From Candidatus Bathyarchaeota archaeon (GTDB taxonomy: Archaea; Thermoproteota; Bathyarchaeia; 40CM-2-53-6), in the NCBI GenBank assembly GCA_005882905.1, contig VBBG01000190.1:1-14686 (forward strand): a stretch of DNA of 14,686 nt, read 5' to 3'. Shown here piece by piece: positions 13,820 to 14,686 of the stretch; position 1 is the first letter of the stretch; each line of letters starts with the position of its first letter. A program made the position numbers and the translations under genes. Below the pieces are notes generated by a model. The model had not been told where the DNA came from and made no database searches. It was given only the letters and a program-made list of their open reading frames with translations.

Positions 13820-14686
13820 CTATTCGGGGTCCATAGGCGTGTTCACTCGGCTCGGGTTTGCCTCGCTTGTAGAGGAAGCCAGTGGCTGCGAATGCTAGAC
13901 TGATGAAGATCAACAGTCCGACAAAAGGGATCATGATTATCGAGATCAGGAGCGAGATCCATGGAAAGGTTCTCTTCACGCCGCGGGCCTTCAAGAGTCT
14001 GATGCCTGACGTTGATCCCACAACGTACACGAGTATGGCCGCTCCGCTAGGAATCAACAGCTCATTCTCTAGGTCCACATTTAGGAAGTAGAATAGGGCG
14101 AGTGTGAGCCATGATAGTCCCAGTAGCAGCATTAGGGTCCGGTTCGGGACCCGGGTCCGGGCGTGGACCTTGTCGAGGAATCTCGGAAGCCCTCCTTCCT
14201 TGGCGGTGGCGTAGATGACTCGTGATATGCCTGTTGTGTAGACGTTGACTGTGCCGAAGATTATGACGATGGCGAGGACTGCCGTTCCGATCGCACCATA
14301 TGTTCCTAGCGCGTTGGATAGCATGACGGCGAACGGTGCTATGTTTCCACCTGATTTGTAGGCCTGTGTGCCGATGGCGGCTACTGCAACGGAGGTGTAG
14401 AGTAGGCTGATGATTGCTACGCTGTAGAGGATGCTTCGGTGGAAGTCTCTCTCAGGATTCTTGAACTCCTCAGCCACGTTGGAAACGTTCTCGTATCCCA
14501 GATACGACCAGAAGATGAGGGCGGCGCTGACCCCGATCGGTAAGAGCCCTTGGGGAAAGAAGGGGGAGAAGTTGGAACTGTTGACGGATGGTGCTGATGC
14601 TATTACTGCAGTGACGAGCAGTCCGACGATAGCCGTGATGACCGCCAGCTGAACTCGGCTGCTGACGATTATCCCACGATAGTTGA
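13815..14686 (-). CDS. Amino-acid permease of the APC superfamily, 5' end outside the window
   Basis: This partial protein has about 289 residues visible, continuing past the right edge of the window. The frame stays open to the edge, where it reads 'NYRGIIVSSRVQLAVITAI', then a helix, then 'FWSYLGYENVSNVAEEFKNP': the APC pattern of N-x-RG, the F-x-x-x-G-Y-E-x helix and the E-(E/D)-x-x-NP-x-R motif. So the GTG at 14477 inside 'NVSNVAEEF' is not the start. About seven further helices follow, with 'SRVIYATAKEGGLPRF' and 'RTRVPNRTLMLLLG' as in permeases of the APA/AAT type. The C-terminus is polar. It lies 25 nt upstream of the ABM gene, followed by the oxidase, so it probably imports the oxidase substrate. 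Substrate not determinable from sequence. Confidence 0.85.
   Translation of the reverse strand, partial: NYRGIIVSSRVQLAVITAIVGLLVTAVIASAPSVNSSNFSPFFPQGLLPIGVSAALIFWSYLGYENVSNVAEEFKNPERDFHRSILYSVAIISLLYTSVAVAAIGTQAYKSGGNIAPFAVMLSNALGTYGAIGTAVLAIVIIFGTVNVYTTGISRVIYATAKEGGLPRFLDKVHARTRVPNRTLMLLLGLSWLTLALFYFLNVDLENELLIPSGAAILVYVVGSTSGIRLLKARGVKRTFPWISLLISIIMIPFVGLLIFISLAFAATGFLYKRGKPEPSEHAYGPRIE

Noticed and set aside
14431..14477. GTG at 14477 as the permease start
   Set aside because: It lies within a conserved APC motif, and the frame remains open and permease-like to the window edge.
1..14686. CRISPR arrays, insertion sequences, tRNA or rRNA genes
   Set aside because: No regularly spaced repeats, no transposase or integrase reading frame with flanking repeats, and no tRNA or rRNA signature noticed on either strand; this was by eye only.

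Overview
The window looks archaeal. It encodes a transcription factor B (TFB) with a zinc ribbon and cyclin repeats, a geranylgeranyl-reductase-family flavoprotein, a MEDS/DUF835 membrane sensor, and a stand-alone LigD-type 3'-phosphoesterase. Start codons are often TTG or GTG, and several genes have an AT-rich TATA-like box about 36 bp (once about 26 bp) upstream of the start. The TFB and the small hypothetical genes recall TACK archaea of the Nitrososphaeria/Bathyarchaeia type. That placement is an impression from sequence style, not a test.

Layout, left to right. (1) 44-3404: a winged-helix protein and a geranylgeranyl reductase on the minus strand, divergent from a MenA/UbiA prenyltransferase and a 54-aa helical protein; this is an isoprenoid lipid/quinone block. 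(2) 3405-3733: a gap with no gene I can support. (3) 3734-5250: an MFS transporter broken by a +1 frameshift at a perfect inverted repeat, overlapping tail-to-tail with the phosphoesterase gene. (4) 5276-7168: a Kef-type cation/proton antiporter followed after 6 nt by a multi-pass membrane protein, on the minus strand. (5) 7351-8811, plus strand: a 99-aa membrane protein, then an AT-rich gene whose product has both metal-binding motifs of class I terpene synthases, at the spacing of known enzymes. (6) 8888-10672: a large membrane sensor with MEDS-like and DUF835-like domains. (7) 10859-12283: a TFB that stops just before its DNA-recognition helix, divergent from a YgaP/DUF2892-like membrane protein. 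(8) 12254-14686, minus strand: an amino-acid permease (5' end outside the window), an ABM-domain protein and a sarcosine-oxidase-like flavoenzyme, probably one catabolic unit.

The strongest candidate for something undescribed is the terpene-synthase-like protein at 7822-8811. Its probable prenyl diphosphate substrates are the same pool that feeds the archaeal lipid and quinone genes at the left end. The expected diphosphate-sensing arginine is not visible, so the chemistry may be unusual. The tailless TFB and the tandem MEDS-DUF835 membrane sensor are the next most interesting. No CRISPR array, tRNA, rRNA, transposase or integrase was recognised.
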